A stretch of DNA of 64,000 bases from Phycisphaeraceae bacterium (GCA_019636535.1 JAHBXK010000004.1:1-64000); one strand, 5' to 3'. Shown: positions 43,316 to 53,073, counted from the first letter of the stretch. Numbers and translations: made by a program. The notes: a model not told the origin generated them from the sequence alone.

Positions 43316-44836
43316 TCAGCCCTTCGCGATGGCGGCCTCGGTTTCGGTCAGCAGTTTCTCGGCGGTTTCGCGGGTCGGGGCCTCGGCGATGAGTCGCATG
43401 ATCGGTTCGGTGTTGCTGGCGCGGACGTGGACCCAGGCGCGGTCGGCGTCGATGTCCACGCGCACGCCGTCCTGGCGGTCGAGGCGGTGGTCCTTGAAGC
43501 GTTTGGCGACGGCCTCGCAGGCGCGGTTGGCAACGGAGAGGTCGGGGAGATCGACCTTGCGCTTGAGGATCGAGTAGGCGGGGATGTCGGCGACGAGTTG
43601 GCTGACGGTCTTCTTGGTGCGGGCCATGAGGGCGATGACCAGCGCCATGCCCGAGAGCGAGTCGCGGATGTAGGTGACCTCGGGCCAGATGACGCCGCCG
43701 TTGCCCTCGCCCCCCATGACGGCGTGGTGCTTCTTCATGGCCTCGACGACGTTGGCCTCGCCGACGGACGCACGGACGACCTTGGCGCCGAACTTCGTCG
43801 CAACGTCTTCGAGCATGCGGGAGGTGCTGAGGTTGGTGCAGAGAATCGACCCCTCATTCGATTCTCCGCGCGCCTCGCGGGCGCCCAGCACGGCCATGGC
43901 GGTGAGGACGAGGGTGTATTCCTCGCCGATGTACTCGCCCCTTTCGTCGATGAGGGCGAGGCGGTCGGCGTCGGGGTCCTGTGCGAAGCCGACGTCGGCC
44001 TTGTGGCTCTTGACGGCGGAGGCGAGTTCAGTGAGGTTTTCTTTGAGCGGTTCGGGGGTGTGGGGGAAGAGGCCGCTGCGACCCGCGCCGAGGTGGTGGA
44101 CGAGCCGGCGGCCGAGGAACTCGCGCGAACCCGCAACGCCGGAGGAGTTGACGGAATCGACGACGCAGCGGACGCCCATGTGGGCGCGGTCGTCGGTGAC
44201 GCCGATGGCGGCGAGGGCGCGGCGGAGGTGCTCGACGTGGGCGTACGTCGCCTCATCGGGGATGTTGAAGCCGTCGTCGCCGCGGGAGAGTGCGCGGTAT
44301 GAGCCGGTGTCGGTGGGGGGAACGTCGGAGCGGACGGGGGAGAAGCCGGGCTGGGGGGGGCGGGGGGGGGAGTCGGCGGGGTTGGTGGCGAAGAGCGCGA
44401 TGACGCGGTCGGCGGTGGCTCTGTCGGGGGCGCAGGCATCGACGACGCCGGGGGCGAGAGACGGCGAGCGGGCGACGAGTTTCAGGCCGTTCCACTGCTG
44501 GGGGTTGTGGCTGGCGGTGATGATGAGGCCTGCGTCAGCGCCGCGGAGATCGGCGAAGACGGCGACGGTGGGGGTCATGGCGACGCCGGCGTCGAGGACG
44601 TCGCAGCCGCCGGCCTGCAGGCCGGATGCGGCGGCGCGGGCGAGGGAGTCGCCGCCTGCACGGCCGTCGCGGCCGAGGACGACGAGGGGACGCGCGGGCT
44701 GTGCGGCGGCAGCGCGCTGGGCGCGGAGGTGGTTGGCCGCGGCGATGGCGAAGCGGGCTGCGGTCTCCGGGGTCATGGTGGAGCCGAAGATGCCGCGGCA
44801 GCCGGAGACGGAGAGCATGAGGGGGTCGGTGGACAT
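43316..44836 (-). CDS. Phosphohexomutase (phosphoglucosamine/phosphomannomutase family)
   Basis: This enzyme moves phosphate between C1 and C6 of a hexose phosphate. The catalytic Ser is in IITASHNPQQWNGLKLV (about residue 107). The Mg site is DPDADRLALIDERG (about 283), the sugar site GEGNGGVI and the phosphate site RASNTEPIMRL. It is 506 residues, longer than GlmM (about 450), with an insert after the catalytic site near 145-180. Which sugar it uses cannot be decided. The start is ATG 44836 with AGGA eight bases upstream. Confidence 0.88.
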   Translation of the reverse strand: MSTDPLMLSVSGCRGIFGSTMTPETAARFAIAAANHLRAQRAAAAQPARPLVVLGRDGRAGGDSLARAAASGLQAGGCDVLDAGVAMTPTVAVFADLRGADAGLIITASHNPQQWNGLKLVARSPSLAPGVVDACAPDRATADRVIALFATNPADSPPRPPQPGFSPVRSDVPPTDTGSYRALSRGDDGFNIPDEATYAHVEHLRRALAAIGVTDDRAHMGVRCVVDSVNSSGVAGSREFLGRRLVHHLGAGRSGLFPHTPEPLKENLTELASAVKSHKADVGFAQDPDADRLALIDERGEYIGEEYTLVLTAMAVLGAREARGESNEGSILCTNLSTSRMLEDVATKFGAKVVRASVGEANVVEAMKKHHAVMGGEGNGGVIWPEVTYIRDSLSGMALVIALMARTKKTVSQLVADIPAYSILKRKVDLPDLSVANRACEAVAKRFKDHRLDRQDGVRVDIDADRAWVHVRASNTEPIMRLIAEAPTRETAEKLLTETEAAIAKG

Positions 44837-44944
44837 CGGGGCGTCCTGAGAGATTGTGAAGATGAACTCAGAGGACTCGGAGAGCGTGGAGGAGCTCAGA
44901 GGGAAGATGGGATGAAGGCAGTGCTGGAAGTCAGCAAATCGGAA

Positions 44945-44970
44945 GAGAGGCAAAGAGGCAAAGAGGCAAC
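44945..44970 (+). repeat. 8-base tandem repeat, AGAGGCAA type
   Basis: Three units of AGAGGCAA belong to the same octamer class as at 10751-10782 and 19000-19064. It lies in the gap upstream of the phosphohexomutase gene. Confidence 0.6.
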
Positions 44971-45051
44971 GCTGGGCATCGTACGAGGGCGCGAGTTTGT
45001 GCCCCGACCGACCGCGTGGTGGGTTCCGCCTGGGGGGGAACTTGCGCGTCA

Positions 45052-46434
45052 TCAGACCGCCGCGGGAAGGACGAGCGTGGCGGGACCGGCGAGCGCTTCG
45101 ACGACGCGGATCTCGGGTGGCTCGGCGGCGAGGTCGAGGACGTCGGGCTTGAGTTCGAGCGCTGGCTCTTCGCGCTCGATGAGGCGGACGACGGGTCGGT
45201 CGGCGCGAGTCGGATCGGGGAGAGACTCGACGAGGGCGAGTTCACCGCCGCTGAGCCGGACGCGCGAGCCGGCGGGGAAGAGACCGACGGCGCGGACCGC
45301 CGCGCGTGCGGTGGCCTTGTCGAGCCTGCCGGCGGCGGCCTCGCGGACGACGGCCTGCACGGCGGCGTGGGGCGTGAGGCCGGGGCGGTGGGCGCGGGGC
45401 TGGCTGGCGGCGGCGAGGGTGTCGGCGACGGCGACGACGCGTGCGAGGTCGCTGATGGTGGATGTGGCGGGGTTGGCGTTCGGGCCCGTGGGCGTGCGCA
45501 GGGCGAGGGGGTAGCCCGAGCCGTCTTCGCGCTCGTGGTGCTGATAGACCGCGAGCGAGACGGACTCGGGGAGTTCGAGGACGTGCGACGCGAGCGCTAC
45601 GGAGTAGGCCGGATGGCGCTTGAGGGCGTTGGACTCGACCTCGGTGAGCGGGCGAGCCACCGCGCGGAGGTCGGTGGGGAGCAGGAGCATGCCCGAGTCG
45701 GCCAGGAGCGCAGCGAGGCCCGCAGCGCGGATGTCGGCGTGGCCCCAGGCGAGTTGGCGGGCGATGGCGACGGCGAGGGCGGCGGTTCGGTAGGCGTGAT
45801 CGGCGACGGAGAGGCTCTGCAGCTCGCCGGGGAGGGCGACGAGGGCGAAGCGATCGGCGTGACGCTCGGCGGCGTCGGCGAGTTCGTCGACGAGTTCGCG
45901 CAGGGGCGTGGCGCGGACGCGCTGGGCGTCGAGGAGACGCGCGTAGATTCGATCGATGATCCGGACGCGCTCGGGCCGGCCGAGGGTCAGATCGATGAGC
46001 GACTCATCGTTGCCGGCGTTCTTGAACTCGCGCATCGGCGCGGGCTGGGGGGAGATTCGGCGCGGGAGGCGCGACCAGAGTCCGGCGTGGGACTGGACGA
46101 GTTCGTCGGCTGCTCGGCGGAGTGAAGCGCGCGTGCGGAGGGCGAGGCGCTGGAACTCCCAGACGCGGCGGAGTGCGCGGCGGCGGGCGGTATCGGGGTC
46201 GGGTTCGGGTTCGGGCTCGGTGTCGTCGTTGGTTGGTTCGGCGTAGTCCGGCGCGGTGTGGTCTTGTTGGGCGTCGGCGAGGGTGACTTGTGCGGGACGC
46301 AGGCGGCGGAGACGCTCGAGGAGGTCAGCGCTGACGGGCGAGCCGGGGGCGAGCAGGAGGAGGCCGCGCGGCGAGTAGAGGGGCCGGTCGAAGACCTGGC
46401 CAGCGCGGATGGAAGCGACGGGGAGAATCTCCAT
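45052..46434 (-). CDS. Degenerate HD-GYP domain protein
   Basis: Residues from about 205 to 370 follow the HD-GYP plan. These domains hydrolyse cyclic di-GMP. Landmarks include LLADSGMLLLPTDLR (HDIGKL in active forms), HPAYSVALASHVLELPESVS, VYQHHEREDGSGYP and ISDLARVVAVADTLAAASQP. The HHE...DGSGYP part is conserved but the HD pair itself is A-D. Catalysis may therefore be lost or altered and the domain may only bind. The N-terminal part (to about residue 110) and the acidic linker are unrecognised. 460 residues, soluble. Confidence 0.78.
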   Translation of the reverse strand: MEILPVASIRAGQVFDRPLYSPRGLLLLAPGSPVSADLLERLRRLRPAQVTLADAQQDHTAPDYAEPTNDDTEPEPEPDPDTARRRALRRVWEFQRLALRTRASLRRAADELVQSHAGLWSRLPRRISPQPAPMREFKNAGNDESLIDLTLGRPERVRIIDRIYARLLDAQRVRATPLRELVDELADAAERHADRFALVALPGELQSLSVADHAYRTAALAVAIARQLAWGHADIRAAGLAALLADSGMLLLPTDLRAVARPLTEVESNALKRHPAYSVALASHVLELPESVSLAVYQHHEREDGSGYPLALRTPTGPNANPATSTISDLARVVAVADTLAAASQPRAHRPGLTPHAAVQAVVREAAAGRLDKATARAAVRAVGLFPAGSRVRLSGGELALVESLPDPTRADRPVVRLIEREEPALELKPDVLDLAAEPPEIRVVEALAGPATLVLPAAV

Positions 46435-46528
46435 GGCAGGGTGTTATCGGCCATTCGCTGGTCGCGACTGAGCGAAGCACGGAGGTGCCTGCGTGTGAGG
46501 TCGGAATCGCCGTCGCTACAGTGCGGCG

Positions 46529-46936
46529 ATGTACGAGTTGATCGTTGAGGGCGAGTTCTGCGCTGCGCACGCGATCGTGATCAAGGGAGCACGCGAGGCG
46601 ATGCACGGGCACAACTTTCGGGTGAAGGCGGGCGTGGTGGGGGAAGCGCTGGACGGTGAGGGGCTGTTGGTGGACTTTCACGCGGTGGAAGGGGCGTTGC
46701 GTGGGGTGCTGGACGGGTGGAACAACCGGAACCTGAACGAGTGCCCACCGTTTGATCGCCTGAACCCGACGGCGGAGTTGATTGCCCGAACATTGTACGA
46801 ACTGATGACGGAGCGGCTGGCTGCGTGTGGGGTTCAGAGTGGAGGGGCCGAGACGCCCGACACACGGGCTCGGCTGGGGTGGGTGAGCGTGACCGAAGCG
46901 CCGGGCTGCACGGCGAGGTATGAGCCGGGGCGGTGA
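46529..46936 (+). CDS. 6-pyruvoyltetrahydropterin synthase family protein (PTPS-III-like)
   Basis: The zinc ligands CAAHAI and HGHNF and the acidic region VDFHAVEGALRGVLDGWNNR, then NLNE, then NPTAELIA, are the PTPS/QueD fold. In QueD and PTPS-I a catalytic Cys lies before HGH. Here the residues are ARE-AM-HGH: no Cys is present and a Glu is in the ExxHGH place. In some bacteria such paralogues (PTPS-III) supply folate by replacing FolB. The reading is therefore either folate (PTPS-III) or a divergent queuosine enzyme. 135 residues. Confidence 0.8.
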   Translation: MYELIVEGEFCAAHAIVIKGAREAMHGHNFRVKAGVVGEALDGEGLLVDFHAVEGALRGVLDGWNNRNLNECPPFDRLNPTAELIARTLYELMTERLAACGVQSGGAETPDTRARLGWVSVTEAPGCTARYEPGR

Positions 46937-47126
46937 AGGGCGGGGGTAGGAAGCGAGAGACCGAACCTGAGCACGGAAAGAAGCGAACGGTTATCGCCCC
47001 TTGCTCAACGGGGTGGTCGATCGGGCCGATGCGAAGGGTTCGCACGGCGGGTCGGTGGCGGTCCGATGTGGCGGCGCTGCGAGACTCGGGCGGCCAACGA
47101 TCCGCCTGACGGGAGTGCGTGCACGG

Positions 47127-49448
47127 ATGTCCAAGGCGGTGTCAGTCCAGAATCGAGCCGGGATGGCCGACGGTGCGTCGGCGGCGGACGCCGCGAGCGC
47201 TGAGGTTGTCGCTCGTCCGGACGTGCATGCCGGCACGACGGCCTTCAACCGCGATCTGGCGTGGCTGGAATTCAATCGGCGTGTGCTGGCGCTGGCGCAG
47301 GACGAGCGGACGCCGCTGCTGGAGCGAGTGCGCTTTCTGGCGATCTTTTCGAGCAACCTCGACGAGTTCGTGATGAAGCGGCTGGGTCTGCTTGCGAGAC
47401 GGATCGAACTTGGTCGGACGGAGCCGGATCAGGACGGCGTGCCCGCGCCGACGCTGCTGGCGTCGCTGCGGCGGACGATCAGCGACTTGCAGCACGAGCA
47501 GCAGGAGTGTTATGAAGCGTGCATCCGGCCCGCGCTGGAGCGAGAGGGGATCGAGCTGCTGGAGTACGAGCGGCTGGGCGCGGACGAGAAGCGATGGCTG
47601 CGGAAGTGGTTTCGCAAGAATGTGTTTCCGACGCTGACACCGCTGGCGGTTGATCCGGGGCACCGGTTTCCGTTCATCTCGAACCAGTCTCGGAATCTGG
47701 GCATCCTGCTGGCCGAGCCGGAGTTGGGGACGGAGGCGCGGCCGGCGAGCGCAGAGCACTCGGCGGGGCACGCCTCGCCGCTGCGACGGCGCGGGCAGAA
47801 GCCGGGGGAGGCGCTGTTTGCGCGTGTGAAAGTGCCGGACATGCTGACGCAGTGGGTGCGTCTGCCGGAAGACCATTCGGACCCCGGCTGCCCCGCAGGG
47901 GCATCGCGGCCGACGGGGGCGGTGGGGCGCGGGCGGTTCGTGAACCTTCGCGACATCATCACGGAGAACCTGGACGACCTGTTTCCCGGGATGCAGATCG
48001 TGGAGATCGTGCCGTTCCGCGTGCTGCGAGACAGCGAAGGGCAATCGGCGGAGCCATCGAGCGAGGGGGACCTGCTGATCGAGCGCGTGGAGGACGAACT
48101 GCGGATGCGGCGGTTCGCGGCGCCGGTGCGGATGGAGATCTGCTCGAACCCGTCGCCGCGCGTGCTGGGGCACCTGGCGCAGGAACTGAAACTGGACCAG
48201 GCGTCGATCGACCAGCGCGAGGGGCTGCTGGACTACACGATCCTGAACGAGATCGCGGACCTTGACCGGCCGGAACTGCGATGGCCGAAGTGGACGGCGG
48301 TGGTTCCGCCGCGGCTGGCCGAAGCGCGGAGGGACATCTTCAGCGTGATCCGGCAGGGGGACGTGCTGGTGCACCACCCGTTCGACAGTTTCGAGGCGAG
48401 CGCGACGCGGTTCATCGCGGAGGCAGCGCGGGACCCGGACGTGCTGGCGATCAAGCAGACGATCTACCGCACGAGCCGGGAATCGCCGTTTGTGGCGTCG
48501 CTGATCCGCGCTGCGGAGAGCGGCAAGCAGGTGGCGGTGCTGGTGGAACTGCGTGCGCGGTTCGATGAGCAATCGAACATGAAGATCGCGCGGGCGCTGG
48601 AGAAGGCGGGCGCGCACGTGGCGTACGGCGTGATGGGGTTCAAAACGCACTGCAAGGCGGCGCTGGTGGTTCGGCGCGAGGCGGACGGGCTTCGGTCGTA
48701 CGCGCACCTGGGGACGGGCAACTACAACCCCAAGACGGCGATGCTGTACACGGACCTGGGGCTGTTCACGTGCGACCCGATGGTCACCGACGACGTGATC
48801 GAGTTGTTCAACCTGCTGACGGGGCGCTCGCGGCTGGACACGTACGAGACGCTGCTGGTGGCGCCCGTGAACATGAAGAAGCGGTTCATCGAGATGATCG
48901 ACCGGGAGGCGGAACTAGCGCGGCTGCACGCGGCGGGGAAGAGCCCCGTGGGCGGGCGGATCGTGGCGAAGATGAACTCTCTGGCGGACCCGGACGTGAA
49001 CGAGCGGCTGTACGCGGCGTCGCAAGCGGGTGTGCAGATCACGCTGTTCGTGCGCGGGTTCTGCACGCTGCGGCCGCGGGTGCCGGGGTTGAGCGAGGGA
49101 ATCCGGGTGTTCAGCGTGCTGGGGCGGTTCCTCGAGCACTCGCGGATCTTCCACTTCGGCGCGGGGCACGCGGATCCGCTGGAAGGGGAGTGGTACATCG
49201 CGAGCGCGGACTGGATGTACCGCAACCTGAACAACCGGGTGGAGAGCGCAACGCCCGTGAACGGGCGCGGGAACCGTGCGAAACTGCTGCGGATCATCGA
49301 GATCATGAGCGCGGACTGCCGGGGGGCGTGGGAACTGAACCCGGACGGGACGTACACGCAGCGGGCCGCGCCGGTGGGTGCGCCGGAGGACTCGCCGGAG
49401 ATGCTGGGCACTTTCGAGGCGATGATGCGGGAGGCGCGGGGGGCGTGA
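47127..49448 (+). CDS. ppk1: Polyphosphate kinase 1
   Basis: PPK1 polymerises ATP gamma-phosphate into polyphosphate and runs in reverse. NRDLAWLEFNRRVLALAQDE starts the family. The phosphorylated His is in MGFKTHCKAALVVRREADG and the second active His in EHSRIFHFGAGHAD. YAHLGTGNYNPKTAMLYTDL and GLFTCDP lie between. It is 773 residues from ATG 47127, with an N-terminal extension of about 50 and an insert near 220-240. The start is uncertain; an in-frame ATG at 47163 is also possible. Confidence 0.95.
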   Translation: MSKAVSVQNRAGMADGASAADAASAEVVARPDVHAGTTAFNRDLAWLEFNRRVLALAQDERTPLLERVRFLAIFSSNLDEFVMKRLGLLARRIELGRTEPDQDGVPAPTLLASLRRTISDLQHEQQECYEACIRPALEREGIELLEYERLGADEKRWLRKWFRKNVFPTLTPLAVDPGHRFPFISNQSRNLGILLAEPELGTEARPASAEHSAGHASPLRRRGQKPGEALFARVKVPDMLTQWVRLPEDHSDPGCPAGASRPTGAVGRGRFVNLRDIITENLDDLFPGMQIVEIVPFRVLRDSEGQSAEPSSEGDLLIERVEDELRMRRFAAPVRMEICSNPSPRVLGHLAQELKLDQASIDQREGLLDYTILNEIADLDRPELRWPKWTAVVPPRLAEARRDIFSVIRQGDVLVHHPFDSFEASATRFIAEAARDPDVLAIKQTIYRTSRESPFVASLIRAAESGKQVAVLVELRARFDEQSNMKIARALEKAGAHVAYGVMGFKTHCKAALVVRREADGLRSYAHLGTGNYNPKTAMLYTDLGLFTCDPMVTDDVIELFNLLTGRSRLDTYETLLVAPVNMKKRFIEMIDREAELARLHAAGKSPVGGRIVAKMNSLADPDVNERLYAASQAGVQITLFVRGFCTLRPRVPGLSEGIRVFSVLGRFLEHSRIFHFGAGHADPLEGEWYIASADWMYRNLNNRVESATPVNGRGNRAKLLRIIEIMSADCRGAWELNPDGTYTQRAAPVGAPEDSPEMLGTFEAMMREARGA

Positions 49449-49478
49449 GCGTCGCAGCGGGGTGCTCGGCGGGGCGTG

Positions 49479-51068
49479 CTACGGCTCGCCGACGAGCAGG
49501 CCCGCCCAGCGCAGAAGCGTGGGGCCGAAGAGGTACATCACGCCGACGACGCTGATCGCGGTGATGACGTCGACGAAGACGCCGGCCTTGATCATCACGC
49601 GCAGTGGCAGACGGCCGGTGGCGAAGGCGATGGCGTTCGGCGGCGTGGCGACGGGGAGGGCGACGCCGAGGCTGGCGGCGAGCGTGATGGTGAAGAGCAG
49701 GAGCATGGGATCGATGGGGAAGCCCCCCGCCACCGCGACAGCGCCGAGGACGGGGATCATGGTCGCGGCGACGGCGGTGTTGCTGGCGAACTCGCTGAGC
49801 AGGATGACCAGGAGCGAGACGCCCAGGAGCATGATGACGACGGGGAGGCCGCCGAAGCCCTGCGCGAGCGCGCCGAGGTATTGGTCGAGGCCCGAGGACT
49901 CGATGGACTGCGCGAGCGAGAGGCCGCCGCCGAAGAGCAGCAGCACGCCCCAGGGGACCTTGTCGGTGTCGGCCCATTCGAGGGCGAAACGTCGCTCACG
50001 GAAGTTGACGGGGATGAGGAAGAGGAGGACGGCGGCGGTGACGGCGATGCCCGCGTCGGTGATGCGTTCGGCGATGGCACGGGCGAAGGAGCCGTCGGGG
50101 AGCGCGCCGGTGACGGGCGTTCGGGCGACCCACGCGAGCGCGGCGAGGGTGAAGACGACGAGCACGGTGATCTCGCCGCGACCGAGCGGGCCGATGCGGC
50201 GGAGCCCGTCGCGGGCGAAGGCCCGACCGCCGGGGAGCGAACGGGCGCTCACGCGGTGGATCGCGCGGGTGAGCACGAACCAGATCAGCGGCAGGATGAT
50301 GAGGACCGAGGGGAGCGCCACGATCATCCACTCGTCGAAGCCGATCTTGAGGTTGAAGCGCTCCTCGGCGTAGCGGAGGAGGATGGCGTTGGGGGGCGTA
50401 CCGATAGGCGTGCCCATTCCGCCGATGGTGGCGGCGTAGGCGATGCCGAGCATGAGCATGTAGCCGAAGGCGGTCACGTCGGCGGGCGACCAGTTCGACT
50501 GGGCGCGGGTGTCGCTCTCGCTTCGTTCGGCGAGAGCCACGAGGCTGATGGCGATGGGGAACATCATCACGGCGGTGGCCGTGTTGGAGATCCACATCGA
50601 GAGGAAGGCGGTGATGGCCATCATGCCTGCGACGAGCACGGAAGGCCTGGAGCCGCAGGCGAGCACGGTGAGATAGGCCATGCGCTTGTGCAGGCCCCAG
50701 CGCTGCACGGCAGCGCCGATGAGGAAGCCGCCGAGGAAGAGGAAGATGATCGGCTCGGCGAAAGGGGCCGCGGCCGAGCGCATGGTGCCGATGTTGAGGA
50801 GCGGGATGAGGACCAGCGGGAGGAGGGCCGTGATGCTGATGTGGATGGCCTCGGTGAGCCACCAGACGGCCATCCAGACGCCCATGCAGAGGGTCATGAG
50901 ACCAGCGCGGGTGAGATCGGCGGGCTTGGCGACGGTGGGATCGACGACGCGGTCGCGCAGAAGGAGGTAGAGCGTGAGCGCGAGGAGCGGGCCGAGGGCC
51001 AGGCCGATCCACTTGACGGCGTGGTCGAGCGAGCGGGTGCTGGGCGTGGGTGGCGGGCGGTTGTCCAT
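49479..51068 (-). CDS. DASS (SLC13) family sodium:anion symporter
   Basis: This is a sodium-driven transporter of dicarboxylates, sulfate or phosphate. About eleven to twelve membrane helices are present. The two SNT signature loops are MWISNTATAVMMFP and LLSEFASNTAVAATMIPVLG, and TEAIHISITALLPLVLIPLL is the usual start of the family core. The start is ATG 51068 (529 residues). Adjacent sulfate-activation genes make sulfate a plausible substrate, but that is context only. Confidence 0.88.
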   Translation of the reverse strand: MDNRPPPTPSTRSLDHAVKWIGLALGPLLALTLYLLLRDRVVDPTVAKPADLTRAGLMTLCMGVWMAVWWLTEAIHISITALLPLVLIPLLNIGTMRSAAAPFAEPIIFLFLGGFLIGAAVQRWGLHKRMAYLTVLACGSRPSVLVAGMMAITAFLSMWISNTATAVMMFPIAISLVALAERSESDTRAQSNWSPADVTAFGYMLMLGIAYAATIGGMGTPIGTPPNAILLRYAEERFNLKIGFDEWMIVALPSVLIILPLIWFVLTRAIHRVSARSLPGGRAFARDGLRRIGPLGRGEITVLVVFTLAALAWVARTPVTGALPDGSFARAIAERITDAGIAVTAAVLLFLIPVNFRERRFALEWADTDKVPWGVLLLFGGGLSLAQSIESSGLDQYLGALAQGFGGLPVVIMLLGVSLLVILLSEFASNTAVAATMIPVLGAVAVAGGFPIDPMLLLFTITLAASLGVALPVATPPNAIAFATGRLPLRVMIKAGVFVDVITAISVVGVMYLFGPTLLRWAGLLVGEP

Positions 51069-51296
51069 TTCGATGGCGAGTGTGGAAGCCCCGGACAGGG
51101 GGGGTGCGCGTCGGTCCGGTGAAAGGGAAGGCCGATGCCGGCACGGCAAAGCCTACTCGAACGGGTGCGGAGCGTATCGCGCAGGGACTGCGCGATGCGG
51201 GGGTGGGGATCTGGCGGTGAGTCCGTGCTGGTGCTCGGTGGGGTGGATCGTGTCGATGAATGGTGGCGGAAGAGCAGGGATGAACAAGGAGGTTCG

Positions 51297-51878
51297 ATGC
51301 AACTGTTCCTCATCCGTGCAGCGCGGACGAACACGCAGGATCCGACAGTTCTGACACCGCGCGGGCGCGAGCAGGCCGAGTATCTGGGGCGATGGTTGAC
51401 GGATCGGCGCGGGTCGGCCGAGGCGATGGCACGTGCGGCGGCGAGCGGCTCGGGACCGGGATCTGTCTGGACGAGCGGCGACGCGAGCGCGATGGAGACG
51501 GCGCGGGTGGTCGCGAAGGCGCTCGGGATCGAGTCGTGCGTTCGGCCGGAGTTGAACGCGGGCGCGGACGTGCGCGGGTTCGTGCGGCTTCTGCAATCGC
51601 ACGCGGACCGATCGCTTGCGCGGTCGAGCCCGGGGTGCGCTGCGCTGCTGGTCTGCTCGCCGATCGCGGTGGCGGAACTGGTGAGCGCGCTGCTCAGCCC
51701 CGAGCAGGCGTCGGCGGTGCTGCTGCGCGCGGGCGAAGCGCTGGAACTGGAAGTGCGGATGGCGCAGCCGATCGGCACGTCGCGGCTGGTGGCGCGTGGG
51801 TATCTCGACGAGCGCTCGGCGCCGAGGTCGGAGGTTGACCGGCTGGCGGACGCGGTGCGTGCGCGGGCGGCGGCGTGA
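51297..51878 (+). CDS. Histidine phosphatase-like protein lacking the catalytic His
   Basis: AAGGAGG lies five bases before ATG 51297, the best ribosome site in the window. MQLFLIRAARTNTQDPTVLT, then PRGREQAEYLGRWL, is the SixA/phosphoglycerate-mutase N-terminus. The catalytic RHG is RAA here. The second His region, normally HxG, reads VCSPIAVAEL. So both catalytic His appear lost, and the protein may bind phosphate or partners rather than catalyse. 193 residues. Confidence 0.8.
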   Translation: MQLFLIRAARTNTQDPTVLTPRGREQAEYLGRWLTDRRGSAEAMARAAASGSGPGSVWTSGDASAMETARVVAKALGIESCVRPELNAGADVRGFVRLLQSHADRSLARSSPGCAALLVCSPIAVAELVSALLSPEQASAVLLRAGEALELEVRMAQPIGTSRLVARGYLDERSAPRSEVDRLADAVRARAAA

Positions 51879-51907
51879 CGGCGGGCCGTTGACGCGAAGA
51901 TCGCGGA

Positions 51908-53068
51908 TCAGCGCGGCGCAAGATCGGCGATGGAGCGGACGACCTGCGGGTGCAACCAGGCTGGAGCCGCGACGATGCCGCGGTTGGACTCGAGGCCGCG
52001 GCCCAATGAGAAGTCGAGTTCGCGGCCGAGGGCGTCGGTGACGGTGCACCCGGCCTGTTGGGCCACGAGCATGCCCGCGGCGTGGTCCCAGATGCGCTCG
52101 ACGTAGCCCTTGCGGCTGGGCAGGCGGAGATAGACGTCGGCCTGCCCTCTGGCGACGACGGCGTACTTGCACTGCGAGTCGAGGCGGATGGATGGGACGA
52201 GCGGTACGCGCAGCGCCTCGGCCGCGTGCGCCACAACCGTGGCGGAGGCGGAGTGGTTGGAGTGGCCGGACTCGACGGACTCGGCGAGGCGGACGCGGCG
52301 CGCGGGGAGGGTGGCGGCTTCGGACGCGGCAGCGCCGTGTCGGCTCGCCGCTCCACTCCTCGCCCACTGCTCGTGCTCGTCGAAGCGCGAGACCGGGAAG
52401 ACGGTTGAGCCGGGATCGCCGAGCGCACGCACTCGCGTGCAGGCCCGGCCCGAAGCACGATCGCCCGCAACGGCCCAGAAGAGCGTGCCCTGCGCGTTGA
52501 CGTGATCGTCGGACGGTCCCGCATCGTCGGACGGCGTCGGAGTCCGGCCGCTTGCGTCGATCGGAGATTCGGGGTCGAGAGGGAGATTGGGGCAGGCGAG
52601 GTAGCCTTGCTCAACCTGGCCGCGGCGGATGAAGGCGAGCGAGATGCAGTACTGCTGGCCGCGGAGGAAGCCCTTGGTACCGTCGATGGGGTCGAGGGTC
52701 CAGCCGCCTTCTTCGGAGTTCAGGCATTCGGCATCCGCGCCACCGAGATCGACCGAGCCGATGAGTTCGTCCTCGGTGCAATCCGGCCACGCGCCCGATT
52801 CGCGGAGCGCTATAAGGCAGGCTTGCAGGTGGGCGCGATGGTCTGGGTGCTTGAGGAACTCGGCGGACTCCTCGGCGACGAGGCCGCCGGCGAGCGAGCC
52901 CGAGGCGTGCAGTCCACGCGCGACGACTGCTTGTGAAGCGAAGTCGGCGATGGTGACGGGGGAGGCGTCGTCCTTGGTCATGGAGCGCAGCGCGTCGAGC
53001 CGCGACTGGACGTGGCGGCAGACGGAGGCGGCACGGGCGAGGGTGAGGGAGAGTTGGGCGAGGTCCAT
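51908..53068 (-). CDS. cysQ: 3'(2'),5'-bisphosphate nucleotidase (CysQ/HAL2 type)
   Basis: This enzyme removes the 3'-phosphate from PAP, the by-product of PAPS use. LVAEESAEFL and GGWTLDPIDGTKGFLRGQQY are the metal and substrate motifs of the inositol monophosphatase-like family. WDHAAGMLVAQQAGCTVTDA carries the last Asp. The 386-residue protein is closer to the HAL2/SAL1 form, with an insert at about 175-250. ATG 53068 lies five bases past the cysC stop, so the genes are an operon. Confidence 0.9.
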   Translation of the reverse strand: MDLAQLSLTLARAASVCRHVQSRLDALRSMTKDDASPVTIADFASQAVVARGLHASGSLAGGLVAEESAEFLKHPDHRAHLQACLIALRESGAWPDCTEDELIGSVDLGGADAECLNSEEGGWTLDPIDGTKGFLRGQQYCISLAFIRRGQVEQGYLACPNLPLDPESPIDASGRTPTPSDDAGPSDDHVNAQGTLFWAVAGDRASGRACTRVRALGDPGSTVFPVSRFDEHEQWARSGAASRHGAAASEAATLPARRVRLAESVESGHSNHSASATVVAHAAEALRVPLVPSIRLDSQCKYAVVARGQADVYLRLPSRKGYVERIWDHAAGMLVAQQAGCTVTDALGRELDFSLGRGLESNRGIVAAPAWLHPQVVRSIADLAPR

Positions 53069-53073
53069 CGCGT

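Noticed and set aside
46529-46936. Assignment as QueD by proximity to queC
   Set aside because: The catalytic Cys is missing and ExxHGH is present, so I give a family-level call instead.
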